Assembly (NCBI GenBank): GCA_018729555.1
Contig: JAHHQG010000037.1
Span: forward strand, 1 to 61,445
Direction: 5' to 3'
Origin: Clostridiales bacterium
Lineage (GTDB): Bacteria > Bacillota > Sulfobacillia > RBS10-35
DNA: 61,445 nt
Shown: positions 50,726 to 59,719 of the stretch, piece by piece
Position numbering within the stretch: position 1 is the stretch's first letter
Layout of the letters: every line of letters starts with the position of its first letter
Program-made: the position numbers and the translations under genes
The notes under the pieces: model-generated
Databases searched by the model: none
What the model was told of the DNA's origin: nothing
The model's input: only the letters and a program-made list of their open reading frames with translations

Positions 50726-51397
50726 GTGGACCGGATCCTCATTGTGGAAGACGAGCGTCCCATCGCCGAAATCCTGGAGTTCAACCTCCGCAAGGAAGGC
50801 TACGATGTGGCCGTGGTCTACCGGGGCGATGAAGCCCTGGAGGCTTACCGGCGCCTGAACCCCCGCCTCATCGTCCTCGATCTCATGCTACCGGGGATGA
50901 GCGGCTGGGATGTCTGCCGGCAGATTCGCCGGGAATCCAATGTTCCCATCCTCATCCTCACGGCTCGGGACGGGGCCGAAAGCAAAGTGGAAGGTCTGGA
51001 GCTGGGGGCCGACGATTACGTCACCAAGCCTTTCGACATGCGGGAGCTTTTGGCCCGCATCCGGGCCATTTTGCGCCGCTTCCCCGGGCAGGATGGCCTC
51101 TTGCGCCTGGGGGACCTGGAGATGGATCTGGAGAACTTTACGGTTCGCAAGCGAGGCCAGGAGATCCCCCTGACCCTCAGGGAGTTTGAACTGCTTCGCC
51201 ATCTGCTCTTGCACCGGGGACAGGTCTTCACCCGGGAAGAGCTTTTGCGGGATGTGTGGGATTACCAGTTTCCGGGGGATGTGCGCACGGTGGATGTGGC
51301 CATCCGCCGGCTGCGGGAAAAGATCGAAGACGATTCGGCCAATCCCCGCTACGTCCTGACGAAGCGCGGTTTTGGGTACTACGCCCCCGGTCCGTGA
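50726..51397 (+). CDS. walR: Response regulator WalR (YycF)
   Basis: A 223-residue OmpR-type regulator: receiver domain with acid pocket VEDE, phospho-Asp52 in IVLDLMLPGMSGWD, Thr in LILTARD, Lys in VTKPFD; DNA-binding winged helix with EFELLRHLLLHRGQVFTREELLRDVWDYQFPGDVRTVDVAIRRLREKIED. WalR controls wall-hydrolase genes and is essential in Bacillota. GTG start behind GGAGG. Followed by walK, yycH and yycI, fixing its identity. Confidence 0.95.
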   Translation: MDRILIVEDERPIAEILEFNLRKEGYDVAVVYRGDEALEAYRRLNPRLIVLDLMLPGMSGWDVCRQIRRESNVPILILTARDGAESKVEGLELGADDYVTKPFDMRELLARIRAILRRFPGQDGLLRLGDLEMDLENFTVRKRGQEIPLTLREFELLRHLLLHRGQVFTREELLRDVWDYQFPGDVRTVDVAIRRLREKIEDDSANPRYVLTKRGFGYYAPGP

Positions 51398-51398
51398 C

Positions 51399-53213
51399 AT
51401 GAAAGGCGTGCGCTGGGGGATCCAGGGGAAACTGGCCGCCGCCCTCTTTCTGCTGGCCCTTTTGGCCATGCAGTTTGTCAGCGCCTTTTTGCTCCGCTCC
51501 ATGGAGGACTACTTTTTGCGCCAGGTGCGCACCGACCTTCAGACCACCGCCGCCATGGTGGCGGGGGTGGTGGCGGGGAGCCTCGGGCGCCAGCCGGCGG
51601 CCCTGGACGATGTGGAGCGCTTCATCCGGAGTTACAGCTCCTCCCTGTCGGGGCCTTCCTGGCAGGGGAGGCTGGTGGTGGTGGACCCCGACGAGGTGGT
51701 CCTGGCTTCCTCCAGCGCCGATGTGGTCCCGGGACAGGTGTTCCGGCGGCCGGAGATCCGCTCGGGGGCGCTGGAGGGAGAGATCACGGAAGGGCAGTAC
51801 ACCGAAGGGGACTCCACCTTCTACACCGTGGCGGTGCCGGTCCAAGGGCAGGGGCGCATCCTGGGGGCTGTCTACCTGGACGCCCCCCTGGACGGCGTCT
51901 ACGCCACCCTCGCCGATCTCCGCCGCATCCTTTTGACGGCTACGGTGCTGGCGGTGGTCATCCTCACCCTCCTGGGCCTGGCGGTGGCGCGGACCATCAC
52001 CGGGCCCCTCCAGGCCCTCACGGCCCAGGCGTTGGCCATGGCTCGGGGAGACTTTCGCCAGCTGATGCCCACCGGCTCGGGAGATGAGCTGGGGGTCCTG
52101 GCGGAGACCTTCAATTACCTCAGCCGCCGCCTCGACGAAACCCTCCAGGCCATCTCCGACGAAAAGCAGCGCGCCGAAGCCATCCTCACCTACATGGCCG
52201 ACGGGATGCTGGCCCTGGACGGCCAAGGAAGGGTCCTGATGATCAACCCGGCGGCCGCCCGCCTCCTGGCCGTCCGCCCCACGGACGCCCAGGGGAAGCC
52301 CCTGGCCCGCCTCTGGCCCGATGAAAAGGTGCAGGAAGCCCTGGCCGAGAGCCTGGCGGGGAGCCTGGCCTCCGTCCAGACCCGCCTTTCCCATCCGCCC
52401 CGCACCGTCCATGCCCGCCTGGCCCCCCTCAAAGTGGGCGAGCAGGTGTCGGGGGTGGTGATGGTCATGCGGGATGTGACGGAGCAGGAAAAGGTGGAAG
52501 CCATGCGGCAGGAGTTCGTGGCCGATGTGTCCCACGAGCTGAAGACCCCCATCACCACCATCAAGTCCTACGTCCAGACCCTCCGCCAGGGCGCCCTGGA
52601 GGACCCTTCCCTGGCGGCCCGGTTCCTGGGGGTCATCGAAGGCGAAGTGGACCGCATGACCAAAATCGTCAACGACCTCTTGCAGATCGCCCGCCTGGAA
52701 CACGGGGAGGAGCTGGAGGAGCGGGAGCCGTTGCAGCTGGAGAAGGTGGCGGAGGACATGGTGGAAAAGCTGGGGGGGCGGGCGGCGGAAAAGGGGATCG
52801 ACCTTCTCCTGGAGGCGAAGGGGCCCGTGCCGCCCGTCCTGGCCCACCGGCTGCAGATGGAACAGGTCTTCACCAACCTCCTCACCAACGCCCTGGATTT
52901 CACCCCCGCCGGCGGCCGGGTGGAGGTGAAGGTGGAAGGGCAGGAGAAGGAGGTGGCGGTGACCATCCGGGATACCGGCATCGGTATCCCGCCCCAGGAT
53001 TTGCCCCGTATCTTCGAACGTTTTTACCGCGTGGATAAGGGACGCTCCCGGGAATTCGGGGGCACGGGGCTGGGCCTCTACATCACCCGGGAGATCATCC
53101 GGCGCCACGGAGGCGACATCCGCATCGAAAGCCAGGTGGGGGAGGGCACCGCCGTCACCTTCACCCTTCCCCGCATGGGGGAGGGCTACGCCCGGGAGGC
53201 GCGGGGATCATGA
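51399..53213 (+). CDS. walK: Sensor histidine kinase WalK (YycG)
   Basis: 604 residues from ATG 51399, one base after the walR stop. Membrane helix about residues 12-32, extracytoplasmic domain about 33-175, second helix about 178-200, HAMP about 201-253, PAS about 262-365, then HisKA with His379 in VADVSHELKTPITTI and HATPase_c with NLLTNALDF, DTGIGIPPQDLPRIFERF, GGTGLGL. All WalK domains in order. Overlaps yycH by four bases. Confidence 0.95.
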   Translation: MKGVRWGIQGKLAAALFLLALLAMQFVSAFLLRSMEDYFLRQVRTDLQTTAAMVAGVVAGSLGRQPAALDDVERFIRSYSSSLSGPSWQGRLVVVDPDEVVLASSSADVVPGQVFRRPEIRSGALEGEITEGQYTEGDSTFYTVAVPVQGQGRILGAVYLDAPLDGVYATLADLRRILLTATVLAVVILTLLGLAVARTITGPLQALTAQALAMARGDFRQLMPTGSGDELGVLAETFNYLSRRLDETLQAISDEKQRAEAILTYMADGMLALDGQGRVLMINPAAARLLAVRPTDAQGKPLARLWPDEKVQEALAESLAGSLASVQTRLSHPPRTVHARLAPLKVGEQVSGVVMVMRDVTEQEKVEAMRQEFVADVSHELKTPITTIKSYVQTLRQGALEDPSLAARFLGVIEGEVDRMTKIVNDLLQIARLEHGEELEEREPLQLEKVAEDMVEKLGGRAAEKGIDLLLEAKGPVPPVLAHRLQMEQVFTNLLTNALDFTPAGGRVEVKVEGQEKEVAVTIRDTGIGIPPQDLPRIFERFYRVDKGRSREFGGTGLGLYITREIIRRHGGDIRIESQVGEGTAVTFTLPRMGEGYAREARGS

Positions 53214-54520
53214 AGGAACATGCCAAGACGGGTCTCCTTCTGCTCCTGGTCGCGTTGAGCTTTTACCTCTCCTGGCGCCTCTTCTGGCCCCAAGGGGAAG
53301 GTAGTGGGGCGGCCCCGTCTGCGGGAACGCCCATCCTCTTTCCGGGTTCCGTTTCTCAGGTGCCGGACGATCTCTTCTCGCCCTTTGCCGTCACCGACTG
53401 GCGGGATGGGCTGCGCTGGACCCCCGCCGACGCCGGCATCTTTCCGGAAGTCCAGTCCTTCTTTCGCCGAGCCCTTCGCGCTATTCCGGAGAAGGCCTGG
53501 CGCGAAGCGGATCTCCTCGCCTGGGATGACACCCGCAGGGGCGATCTGGAATTGGAGTGGCTGGGCCCCGTTTCCCTGGCGGCGGCCCTTTGGAAGCCGG
53601 GCGATACCGGGTGCCGGGCTGGGGAGGACCTCACCTTCCGCCGCCTTTCCCTTCGGGAGGACGAGGAAGGCTGGGTGCTGGGGATGTGGGAAGGGAACTC
53701 GGGACGGGAAGTTTCCCTCCCTCTCCTTCCCGATGATCCGGGAAGGCTCCTGGACTGGCTTTCCCATCAACCGGGGGAACCCATCCGGGAGGCGAAGCTT
53801 CCCCCCGGATGGGAGGCAGCCGGCCCCCTCCCTCTTCCCGCCTCGCTCCCGGAGGTGGCGGCCATCCCCATCAAGTGGGAGGAATTCCCCGCGGCGGTAC
53901 ATGTGGCCGAAGCCTTCTTCCCGGACATGGCGGTGGTTAGGCAAATCGATCTAAGCGCCGACCAGGTCCTCTTCACCGACCGCCAGTCCACCTTGCACCT
54001 CGACCGGAACCTTCGCTACGAAGCGCTGCGGGCTTCCTTTCCCGGCAGCTGGTGCCTCGGCCAGGCCATGGGCCAGGTGGGCCGGTTTGTGGCCCGTCAC
54101 GGAGGATGGCCGGAGGAGCCCCTTCTTCCCTGGAGCCTCTCCCAGGCCGACGGCCAGCTCGAAGTGGCCTGGGCCCAACGGGTGGGGTTCTACCCGGCGG
54201 TGGACCTTCGGCCGCCCCTCAGCCTCCGCCTGGACGGGCAGGGAGTCCGGAACTATGAGCGCCGCCTCTTCCGCCCCCTTCCCCTGCTCCCTGGCCAGAA
54301 GGGGCTAAAGGTCAAGGACCCCCTGGCCATCTTGAAGGCCTGGACTGAAGAAGGGGGCCAGCCTTTTCCGGTCGAGGCCATCTTCCTCGTCTGGCGGCTT
54401 CCCGGAGACCCTCCCCAGCCCCAGGTCTTGATGCCCACCTGGCTCTTCCTGCCCGCGGAGGGATCGCCCCTCTGGGCCCATGCCTGGACGGGCGACATCC
54501 TTCCGGCGGAGGGGAGGTAG
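53210..54520 (+). CDS. yycH: WalK-regulatory protein YycH
   Basis: A 436-residue protein with one N-terminal membrane helix (about residues 7-26) and a long extracytoplasmic part. FFPDMAVVRQIDLSADQVLFTDRQSTLHLDRNLRYEAL is the YycH-type segment. With YycI it inhibits or modulates WalK from outside the membrane. Sequence is otherwise poorly conserved; position and topology support the name. Confidence 0.85.
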   Translation: MKEHAKTGLLLLLVALSFYLSWRLFWPQGEGSGAAPSAGTPILFPGSVSQVPDDLFSPFAVTDWRDGLRWTPADAGIFPEVQSFFRRALRAIPEKAWREADLLAWDDTRRGDLELEWLGPVSLAAALWKPGDTGCRAGEDLTFRRLSLREDEEGWVLGMWEGNSGREVSLPLLPDDPGRLLDWLSHQPGEPIREAKLPPGWEAAGPLPLPASLPEVAAIPIKWEEFPAAVHVAEAFFPDMAVVRQIDLSADQVLFTDRQSTLHLDRNLRYEALRASFPGSWCLGQAMGQVGRFVARHGGWPEEPLLPWSLSQADGQLEVAWAQRVGFYPAVDLRPPLSLRLDGQGVRNYERRLFRPLPLLPGQKGLKVKDPLAILKAWTEEGGQPFPVEAIFLVWRLPGDPPQPQVLMPTWLFLPAEGSPLWAHAWTGDILPAEGR

Positions 54521-54523
54521 GCC

Positions 54524-55426
54524 ATGGACGACCGGCGGCTGAAGACCTACCTCATCGCCGCCTTTTTGATCCTGGACGTCTTCCTGGCGGCTCCTCTCCT
54601 GGCGGCCTGGTGGGGTAGCGGCGGCGGCACTCCAGGGGGAGGGAGCGAAGTCAACGGGGAAGAGCAGCTCAAGAAAGCGGGGATCCCCTTTGTGGGCCAA
54701 CCGCCGGGGAAGGTTCCCGCCGCCATGGCCCTCCTGACCCTCTCCTACGGCCAGGTGGATCCTTCCGGCCTGGTTCCTCCCGGAGCCCAGGCCCTTGGGG
54801 GAGCCCCCGGCACCCAGATCTTCCGCTGGTCCGGGGGACAGCTGGTGACCATCGATCCGGGTTTTGTTTGGTACCGGATGGAAAGGAGTAGGGAAGGCTG
54901 TCCCCCCGGAGCGGCACAAAACCCAAGGGATGTGGCGGAAGCCTTTCTGGCCGCCCATCTTCCCTCCCTGGCCGGCCACCTGACGGTGGATCTGGTGGCG
55001 GCGGAAGGGTCGTGCCGATGGGCCGTCTATTTCCATCAACGCTTTGAGAGCTACCCCCTCTGGGGGTCGGTGGGGGAAGACCTCAGCGAGAAGGGGCGGC
55101 CCGTCAGCGGGCCCGCCAAGATGACGGTGGGGCCGGAAGGGGTGGAGAGCCTCTCCCTCATGCTCCTCCAGCCCCAGGGCTTTGCCGTCAAACCCCAGCC
55201 CATCCTGCCATGGTGGGAAGCCCTTTTGCGCTTGGCGCCCTACCTATCCCCGGATGAGGACATCCTTTCGGTGACCCTGGGCTATTTCGCCGACATCTAC
55301 TGTCCGGTGGAGCGCTTTCAGGTGCCGCCCGTATGGCAGGTGAAGACCTCCGCGGCCGTTTACTACGTCAACGCCTACAGCGGCCTCCTCGAAGACGCCC
55401 GTAGCGTCAGCTGCTCCACCCCTTAA
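54524..55426 (+). CDS. yycI: WalK-regulatory protein YycI
   Basis: A 300-residue protein with the YycI N terminus: a short basic stretch, then LIAAFLILDVFLAAPLLAAWW membrane helix (about 8-28), then two PepSY-like extracytoplasmic domains; the end W(Q)VKTSAAVYYVNAYSG is PepSY/YycI-like. Follows yycH by three bases. Neither yycJ nor htrA follows, unlike in Bacillus. Stop codon overlaps that of the facing PBP gene (CTTAAG). Confidence 0.85.
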   Translation: MDDRRLKTYLIAAFLILDVFLAAPLLAAWWGSGGGTPGGGSEVNGEEQLKKAGIPFVGQPPGKVPAAMALLTLSYGQVDPSGLVPPGAQALGGAPGTQIFRWSGGQLVTIDPGFVWYRMERSREGCPPGAAQNPRDVAEAFLAAHLPSLAGHLTVDLVAAEGSCRWAVYFHQRFESYPLWGSVGEDLSEKGRPVSGPAKMTVGPEGVESLSLMLLQPQGFAVKPQPILPWWEALLRLAPYLSPDEDILSVTLGYFADIYCPVERFQVPPVWQVKTSAAVYYVNAYSGLLEDARSVSCSTP

Positions 55427-57417
55427 GGGGAAGGGGGCGGCGAAGAAGGCGGAGTCGGTGTTTCCGAAGTCCCCGGGCTTTCTCCCTCGGGAGGAGGAGC
55501 GGGGGACGGCTCCGGAGAAGGGACGGCGCCCCAGTTCCAGGGGCCCACCTCCGGCTCCGTCCCCTTCAGGTAAAGGGCGTTTCCCACCGCCACCACATCG
55601 CTGGGCATGGCCCAGTCGTCCCGGGGGTAGCCCTGGGCTTCCAGCCCTGCCAGCATCACCTGGCGCCAGATGGGGCCGGCGAGGGTGGCTCCCTGGCCCT
55701 GGAGGGGCCGGTAATCGTCCCACCCTACCCAGACGCCCGTCAAAAGGGTGGGGGTGTACCCCAAAAACCAGGCATCTTCATCGGTGGTGCCGGTCTTTCC
55801 GGCCACCGGGACCCCCAGACCCAGCCCGTAAGCGGTCCCCCCGGGGTAAAAGACGCTCTGCAACATGGCGGTGGTGATGTAGGCCACCCCCGGTTCCAGC
55901 ACGCGGGTGGCCCGGGGACCGAAGGTGCCCTCGGGCACCAGGACCCGGCCCCGGGCATCTTCCACCCGCCGCACGGCGAAGAGCTCCGCCCGCCACCCCA
56001 GGTTGGCCAGGGGGGTGTAGGCCCGCACCAGCTCCTTCAGGTTCACAGCCGAGGTTCCCAGGGCCAGGGGGATGCTCCTCTCCAGCGGGCTTTCGATGCC
56101 CATGAGGGCAGCTGTCCGGGCCACGGCATCGGGGCCCACCACGGCCATCCAGCGAGCTGTCACCACGTTCAGGGAGCGGGCCAGGGCGGTGGTCATATCC
56201 ACCGGCTGGTAGGAAAAGGTGCGGTCGAAATTCATGGGGACGAAGGGAGGCGCGTCGGGGGTTTTGCCGGGGAAGCTCACCGGTTCATCGATCTGGGTGG
56301 CCGTCATGGGAAAGCGCTGGGCCAAGGCGGTGACGTACACAAAGGGCTTAAAGGCCGATCCCGGCTGGCGCTGGGCGTCTCGAACCCGGTCGAAGGGGCT
56401 TTCCTGGTAGTTGCGCCCTCCCACATAGGCGAGGATCTCGCCGGTCCTGGGGTCTACCGCCAGGATGGCCCCCTGGGGCTGCCGGACGCCTGCCGCCGTT
56501 TCCCCCGCCACAGGGAGCCTCTCCAAGGCGGCGGCCGCCGCCTCCTGAACATCCAGGTCGATGGTGGTGAAGATGCGGTAGCCGCCTCGCGAGAGCCGGG
56601 CGGCGATCTCCGGGTAGCGGGTGGCGATCTCCGACCGGATGTAGTCCATAAGGTAACCGGAACGGGGGAGAGGCTGGGCCAGCCGGGCCACCTGGATGGG
56701 CTGGGCCTTGGCCTGATCCCGCTCCTTGGGGGTGATGAGTCCCTTTTGGGCCATCCGGTCCAGGACCAGATCCCGACGGGCTTTGGCCCGGTCGGGATGG
56801 GTCCTGGGGGAATAGGCGGCGGGGGAGCGGGGCATCCCCGCCAGGAGGGCGATCTCCGGGAGGGTCAGTTCCGAGACGCTTTTTCCGAAGTAATACTCCG
56901 ACGCCGTTTCCACTCCATAGGCGGCATCGCCAAAATAGATGGTGTTGAGGTAAAGGGTGAGGATCTGATCTTTGCTAAACTGCTGCTCGAGCTTTAAGGT
57001 CAAGAGGAGCTCTTTGATCTTGCGCGAAAGGGTCCGTTCGGGGGAAAGGTAGAGGTTTTTCGCCAGTTGCGCCGTGATGGTGCTGCCTCCCTCCACCACC
57101 TTTCCCGCCCGGAGGTTGCGGTAGAGGGCGCGGGCGATCCCGAAGGGGTCGACCCCGTGATGCTCGTAAAACCGCTCGTCCTCCATGAGGACCACAGCGG
57201 CTTTCAAAAGGGGTGGGATCTGGCTGGAGCTGACGGGCGTGCGATTTTCTTCAAACCAGCTGCCGATGAGCCTCCCGTGGCGGTCGTAGAGGCGGCTGGC
57301 CTCGGGAAGGTCCACGGGCGGCAAGGGGGTCCGGGATGCGGCCACCGCAAGGCCGGAGGCCAGGAGCAAAAAGAGGATGGTGGCCCAACCGGTGATCTGC
57401 AGCACCATGAAACCCAC
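55423..57417 (-). CDS. Class A penicillin-binding protein (PBP1A type)
   Basis: About 664 residues from GTG 57417. Membrane helix (about 12-32), GT51 glycosyltransferase with EDERFYEHHGVDPFGIARA and GGSTITAQLAKNLYLS, and transpeptidase with SxxK in GSAFKPF, SLN and KTGTTDEDAWF; a Pro/Ser-rich tail. Start uncertain: AGGAGGG (57467-57473) is seven bases from an in-frame ACG at 57459, which would add a basic tail SRKARRRRSRRP. It faces yycI and diverges from the arginine decarboxylase gene. Builds septal or lateral peptidoglycan; plausible WalR target by context. Confidence 0.93.
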   Translation of the reverse strand: MGFMVLQITGWATILFLLLASGLAVAASRTPLPPVDLPEASRLYDRHGRLIGSWFEENRTPVSSSQIPPLLKAAVVLMEDERFYEHHGVDPFGIARALYRNLRAGKVVEGGSTITAQLAKNLYLSPERTLSRKIKELLLTLKLEQQFSKDQILTLYLNTIYFGDAAYGVETASEYYFGKSVSELTLPEIALLAGMPRSPAAYSPRTHPDRAKARRDLVLDRMAQKGLITPKERDQAKAQPIQVARLAQPLPRSGYLMDYIRSEIATRYPEIAARLSRGGYRIFTTIDLDVQEAAAAALERLPVAGETAAGVRQPQGAILAVDPRTGEILAYVGGRNYQESPFDRVRDAQRQPGSAFKPFVYVTALAQRFPMTATQIDEPVSFPGKTPDAPPFVPMNFDRTFSYQPVDMTTALARSLNVVTARWMAVVGPDAVARTAALMGIESPLERSIPLALGTSAVNLKELVRAYTPLANLGWRAELFAVRRVEDARGRVLVPEGTFGPRATRVLEPGVAYITTAMLQSVFYPGGTAYGLGLGVPVAGKTGTTDEDAWFLGYTPTLLTGVWVGWDDYRPLQGQGATLAGPIWRQVMLAGLEAQGYPRDDWAMPSDVVAVGNALYLKGTEPEVGPWNWGAVPSPEPSPAPPPEGESPGTSETPTPPSSPPPSP

Positions 57418-57497
57418 AGGGCGGCGGGATCGCCGACGCCGAGCCTTGCGGGATTCCGTGGATGAACCCTCCTGGGAGCTATTTTGCCCCCATGCCG

Positions 57498-57503
57498 TAT
57501 AAT
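57498..57503 (+). promoter_or_regulatory. -10-like TATAAT upstream of arginine decarboxylase gene
   Basis: A perfect TATAAT 48 bases before the gene; no -35 match at the right distance. Confidence 0.35.
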
Positions 57504-57544
57504 GTAGCGGTGCGCCATCAACTTGGGGGAGGCCGAAGATAGGG

Positions 57545-58021
57545 ATGCACATGCCTAGACCGAACATCGTCAAGCTGGCCGTGGGCAAAGGGGAAGGGTC
57601 CACCCTCCTGAACGCCTTCGACAAGGCTCTTCTGGAAGCAGGAATCGGCAACCTCAATCTCATCCGTGTGAGCAGCATCCTTCCGCCGGGATGCCAGCTG
57701 AAAGAGAGCTTTGATGTGCCGCCCGGGTCCTTGACGCCCACGGCGTACGGTTACCTCATGGCCGATGAGCCCGGCACCCGCATCGCCGCCGCCATCGGCA
57801 TCGGGTTTTCCGACGGCGATCACGGGGTCATCATGGAATTCTCGGGGCGCTGCACCCAAGAAGAAGCGGAAGCCAGGGTAAGATCCATGGTGGAGGAAGC
57901 TTTCGCCATGCGACAAAAGGAGCTCAAGGCCGTCTACGTCAAAGCCATCGACCACGTGGTGGAGAGCAAGGGGGCGGTGGTGGCGGCGGCCGTGCTCTGG
58001 TACGAAGGAGGGGTCCCGTGA
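57545..58021 (+). CDS. Pyruvoyl-dependent arginine decarboxylase
   Basis: A 158-residue PvlArgDC that converts arginine to agmatine. The self-cleavage site is RVSSILPPGC at about residue 42 (Ser-Ser cleavage yields the pyruvoyl group on the alpha chain), followed by TPTAYGYLMADEPGT and the conserved Glu in VIMEFSG. This pyruvoyl enzyme is known from archaea, Chlamydia and some bacteria and replaces the PLP-dependent SpeA. ATG 57545 or 57551 is the start. Overlaps speE by four bases; first gene of a polyamine operon. Confidence 0.93.
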   Translation: MHMPRPNIVKLAVGKGEGSTLLNAFDKALLEAGIGNLNLIRVSSILPPGCQLKESFDVPPGSLTPTAYGYLMADEPGTRIAAAIGIGFSDGDHGVIMEFSGRCTQEEAEARVRSMVEEAFAMRQKELKAVYVKAIDHVVESKGAVVAAAVLWYEGGVP

Positions 58022-58842
58022 ATCTCTGGTTTAGCGAAGATCAGACGCCCAACATGAGGATCGGCCTCAGGATCGAGGAGGTCCTGCACCGGGAGCGGAG
58101 TCCCTACCAGGAGATCACCGTCTATGAGACGGCGGAATTCGGCCGCCTCTTGACCCTGGACGACATCATCATGACCACGGAGCGGGATGAGTTCGTGTAC
58201 CACGAGATGCTGGCCCATCCCGCTCTCGTGGCTCACCCCGAGCCCCGGCAGGTGCTGGTGGTGGGGGGCGGGGACGGCGGTACCGTCCGGGAGGTCCTGA
58301 AGCACCCGACGGTGGAGCGGGTGGTGCTGGCGGAGCTGGATGAACGGGTGGTGGAGGTGAGCAAGCTGTACCTCCCCTCCCTGGCCCACGCCTTCGACGA
58401 CCCCCGGGTGGAGTTCCGCTTCGGGGATGGCGCCCTCTACGTGGCGGAACATCCCAACGAGTTCGACGTCATCCTGGTGGACTCCCCCGATCCCGTAGGG
58501 CCGGGGGCCGTCCTTTTCAGCGAGGCTTTTTATCGGACATGCCGCGCGGCCCTGCGGCCAGGGGGCATCATCACGGTGCAGTCGGAATCCCCCTGGTTCA
58601 ACCGGGAGCAGCTGTGGGCCACCCGCCGGTACTTCCGGGAGATCTTCCCGGTGAGCCGCCTCCACTGGGCGCCGGTTCCCACCTACCCTGGGGGGTTCTG
58701 GACCTTCACCTCGGGGTCTCTGGGGCCGGATCCCAAAGAGCCCAGGGAAGAAGCGGCCCTCCGGATCCATGGCCGCTACTATTCCCTGGAGATCCACCGG
58801 GCGGCCTTTGTCCTGCCGCCGTTTGTGAAAGAGCTGGCCTGA
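58018..58842 (+). CDS. speE: Spermidine synthase / aminopropyltransferase
   Basis: A 274-residue aminopropyltransferase: FGRLLTLDDIIMTTERDEFVYHEML, SAM-fold VLVVGGGDGGTVREVLKH, LAELDERVV, catalytic Asp in VDSPDPVGPGAVLFSEAFY, and TYPGGFWTF. Transfers aminopropyl from decarboxylated SAM to putrescine or, in thermophiles, to agmatine. No speD is in the window. GTG start. Confidence 0.94.
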   Translation: MNLWFSEDQTPNMRIGLRIEEVLHRERSPYQEITVYETAEFGRLLTLDDIIMTTERDEFVYHEMLAHPALVAHPEPRQVLVVGGGDGGTVREVLKHPTVERVVLAELDERVVEVSKLYLPSLAHAFDDPRVEFRFGDGALYVAEHPNEFDVILVDSPDPVGPGAVLFSEAFYRTCRAALRPGGIITVQSESPWFNREQLWATRRYFREIFPVSRLHWAPVPTYPGGFWTFTSGSLGPDPKEPREEAALRIHGRYYSLEIHRAAFVLPPFVKELA

Positions 58843-58843
58843 G

Positions 58844-59719
58844 ATGGAGGTCATCCGGTGGGAAGAGGGGCCGCCCTTCCTGGCGGCCTCCCGCCAGGGG
58901 AAGGTAGCCCTTTTCGGTGCCCCCTTGGACATGACCACCAGCTACAGGTCCGGCACTCGCCTGGGCCCTCGGAGGATCCGGGAGGCCTCCCAGGGGCTGG
59001 AGGAGTTCAGCCTGGAGCAGGAGGGAAGCCTAGAGGAGGTTTCCTTTTCCGACCTGGGGGATCTCCTCCTCCCCCTGGGGGACGTGAAGGGGAGCCTGGA
59101 GGTCATCCAGGAGGCGGCCAGCCGCCTTTTGGACGAGGGCCGCATCCCCTTTGCCCTGGGGGGCGAGCACCTCATCACCTATCCTCTGGTGAAGGCGGCC
59201 CTGGAGCGTTACCCGGACCTCTTCGTCCTGCAGCTGGATGCCCATGCCGACCTTCGGGAGGAATACCTGGGGGTGGCTCTCTCCCATGCTTGTGTCATAC
59301 GGCGCCTGGCGGAGGTTATGGATCCGCGAAGGTTGGTGCAGATCGGCATCCGCTCGGGAACCCGGGAGGAACTGGCCTTTGCCCGGAGCTGGACCCGCTT
59401 CTTCCCCTTTGAGGCCCGGCGATATCTCCCGGAGATCCTGTCCCTGCCGGGATTGAAGGCCGCGCCGGTCTACATTACGTTGGATATCGATGTGCTGGAT
59501 CCGGCGGTGGTGCCGGGGACCGGGACGCCGGAGCCCGGCGGCCTTTTTCTGGAGGAGTTGCTGGACGTGCTGAAAGCCTTCTCGTCGCTATCCATTGTGG
59601 CGGTGGATCTGGTGGAGCTTTCTCCTCCCTGGGATCCCACGGGGCGGTCGGAGCTGGTGGCGGCCAAGTTGGTGCGGGAGATGCTCATCGCGTGGTTTCG
59701 GGAAGGAGGCCAAGGGTGA
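58844..59719 (+). CDS. speB: Agmatinase (ureohydrolase family)
   Basis: A 291-residue arginase-fold enzyme with a two-manganese site: GGEHLITYP, LDAHADLREEY, HACVIRRL, LDIDVLDPAVVPGTGTPEPGG. By context it hydrolyses agmatine to putrescine and urea, or aminopropylagmatine to spermidine as in Thermus; sequence does not separate these. ATG 58844 follows the speE stop directly and its TGA overlaps the argS start. Confidence 0.92.
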   Translation: MEVIRWEEGPPFLAASRQGKVALFGAPLDMTTSYRSGTRLGPRRIREASQGLEEFSLEQEGSLEEVSFSDLGDLLLPLGDVKGSLEVIQEAASRLLDEGRIPFALGGEHLITYPLVKAALERYPDLFVLQLDAHADLREEYLGVALSHACVIRRLAEVMDPRRLVQIGIRSGTREELAFARSWTRFFPFEARRYLPEILSLPGLKAAPVYITLDIDVLDPAVVPGTGTPEPGGLFLEELLDVLKAFSSLSIVAVDLVELSPPWDPTGRSELVAAKLVREMLIAWFREGGQG

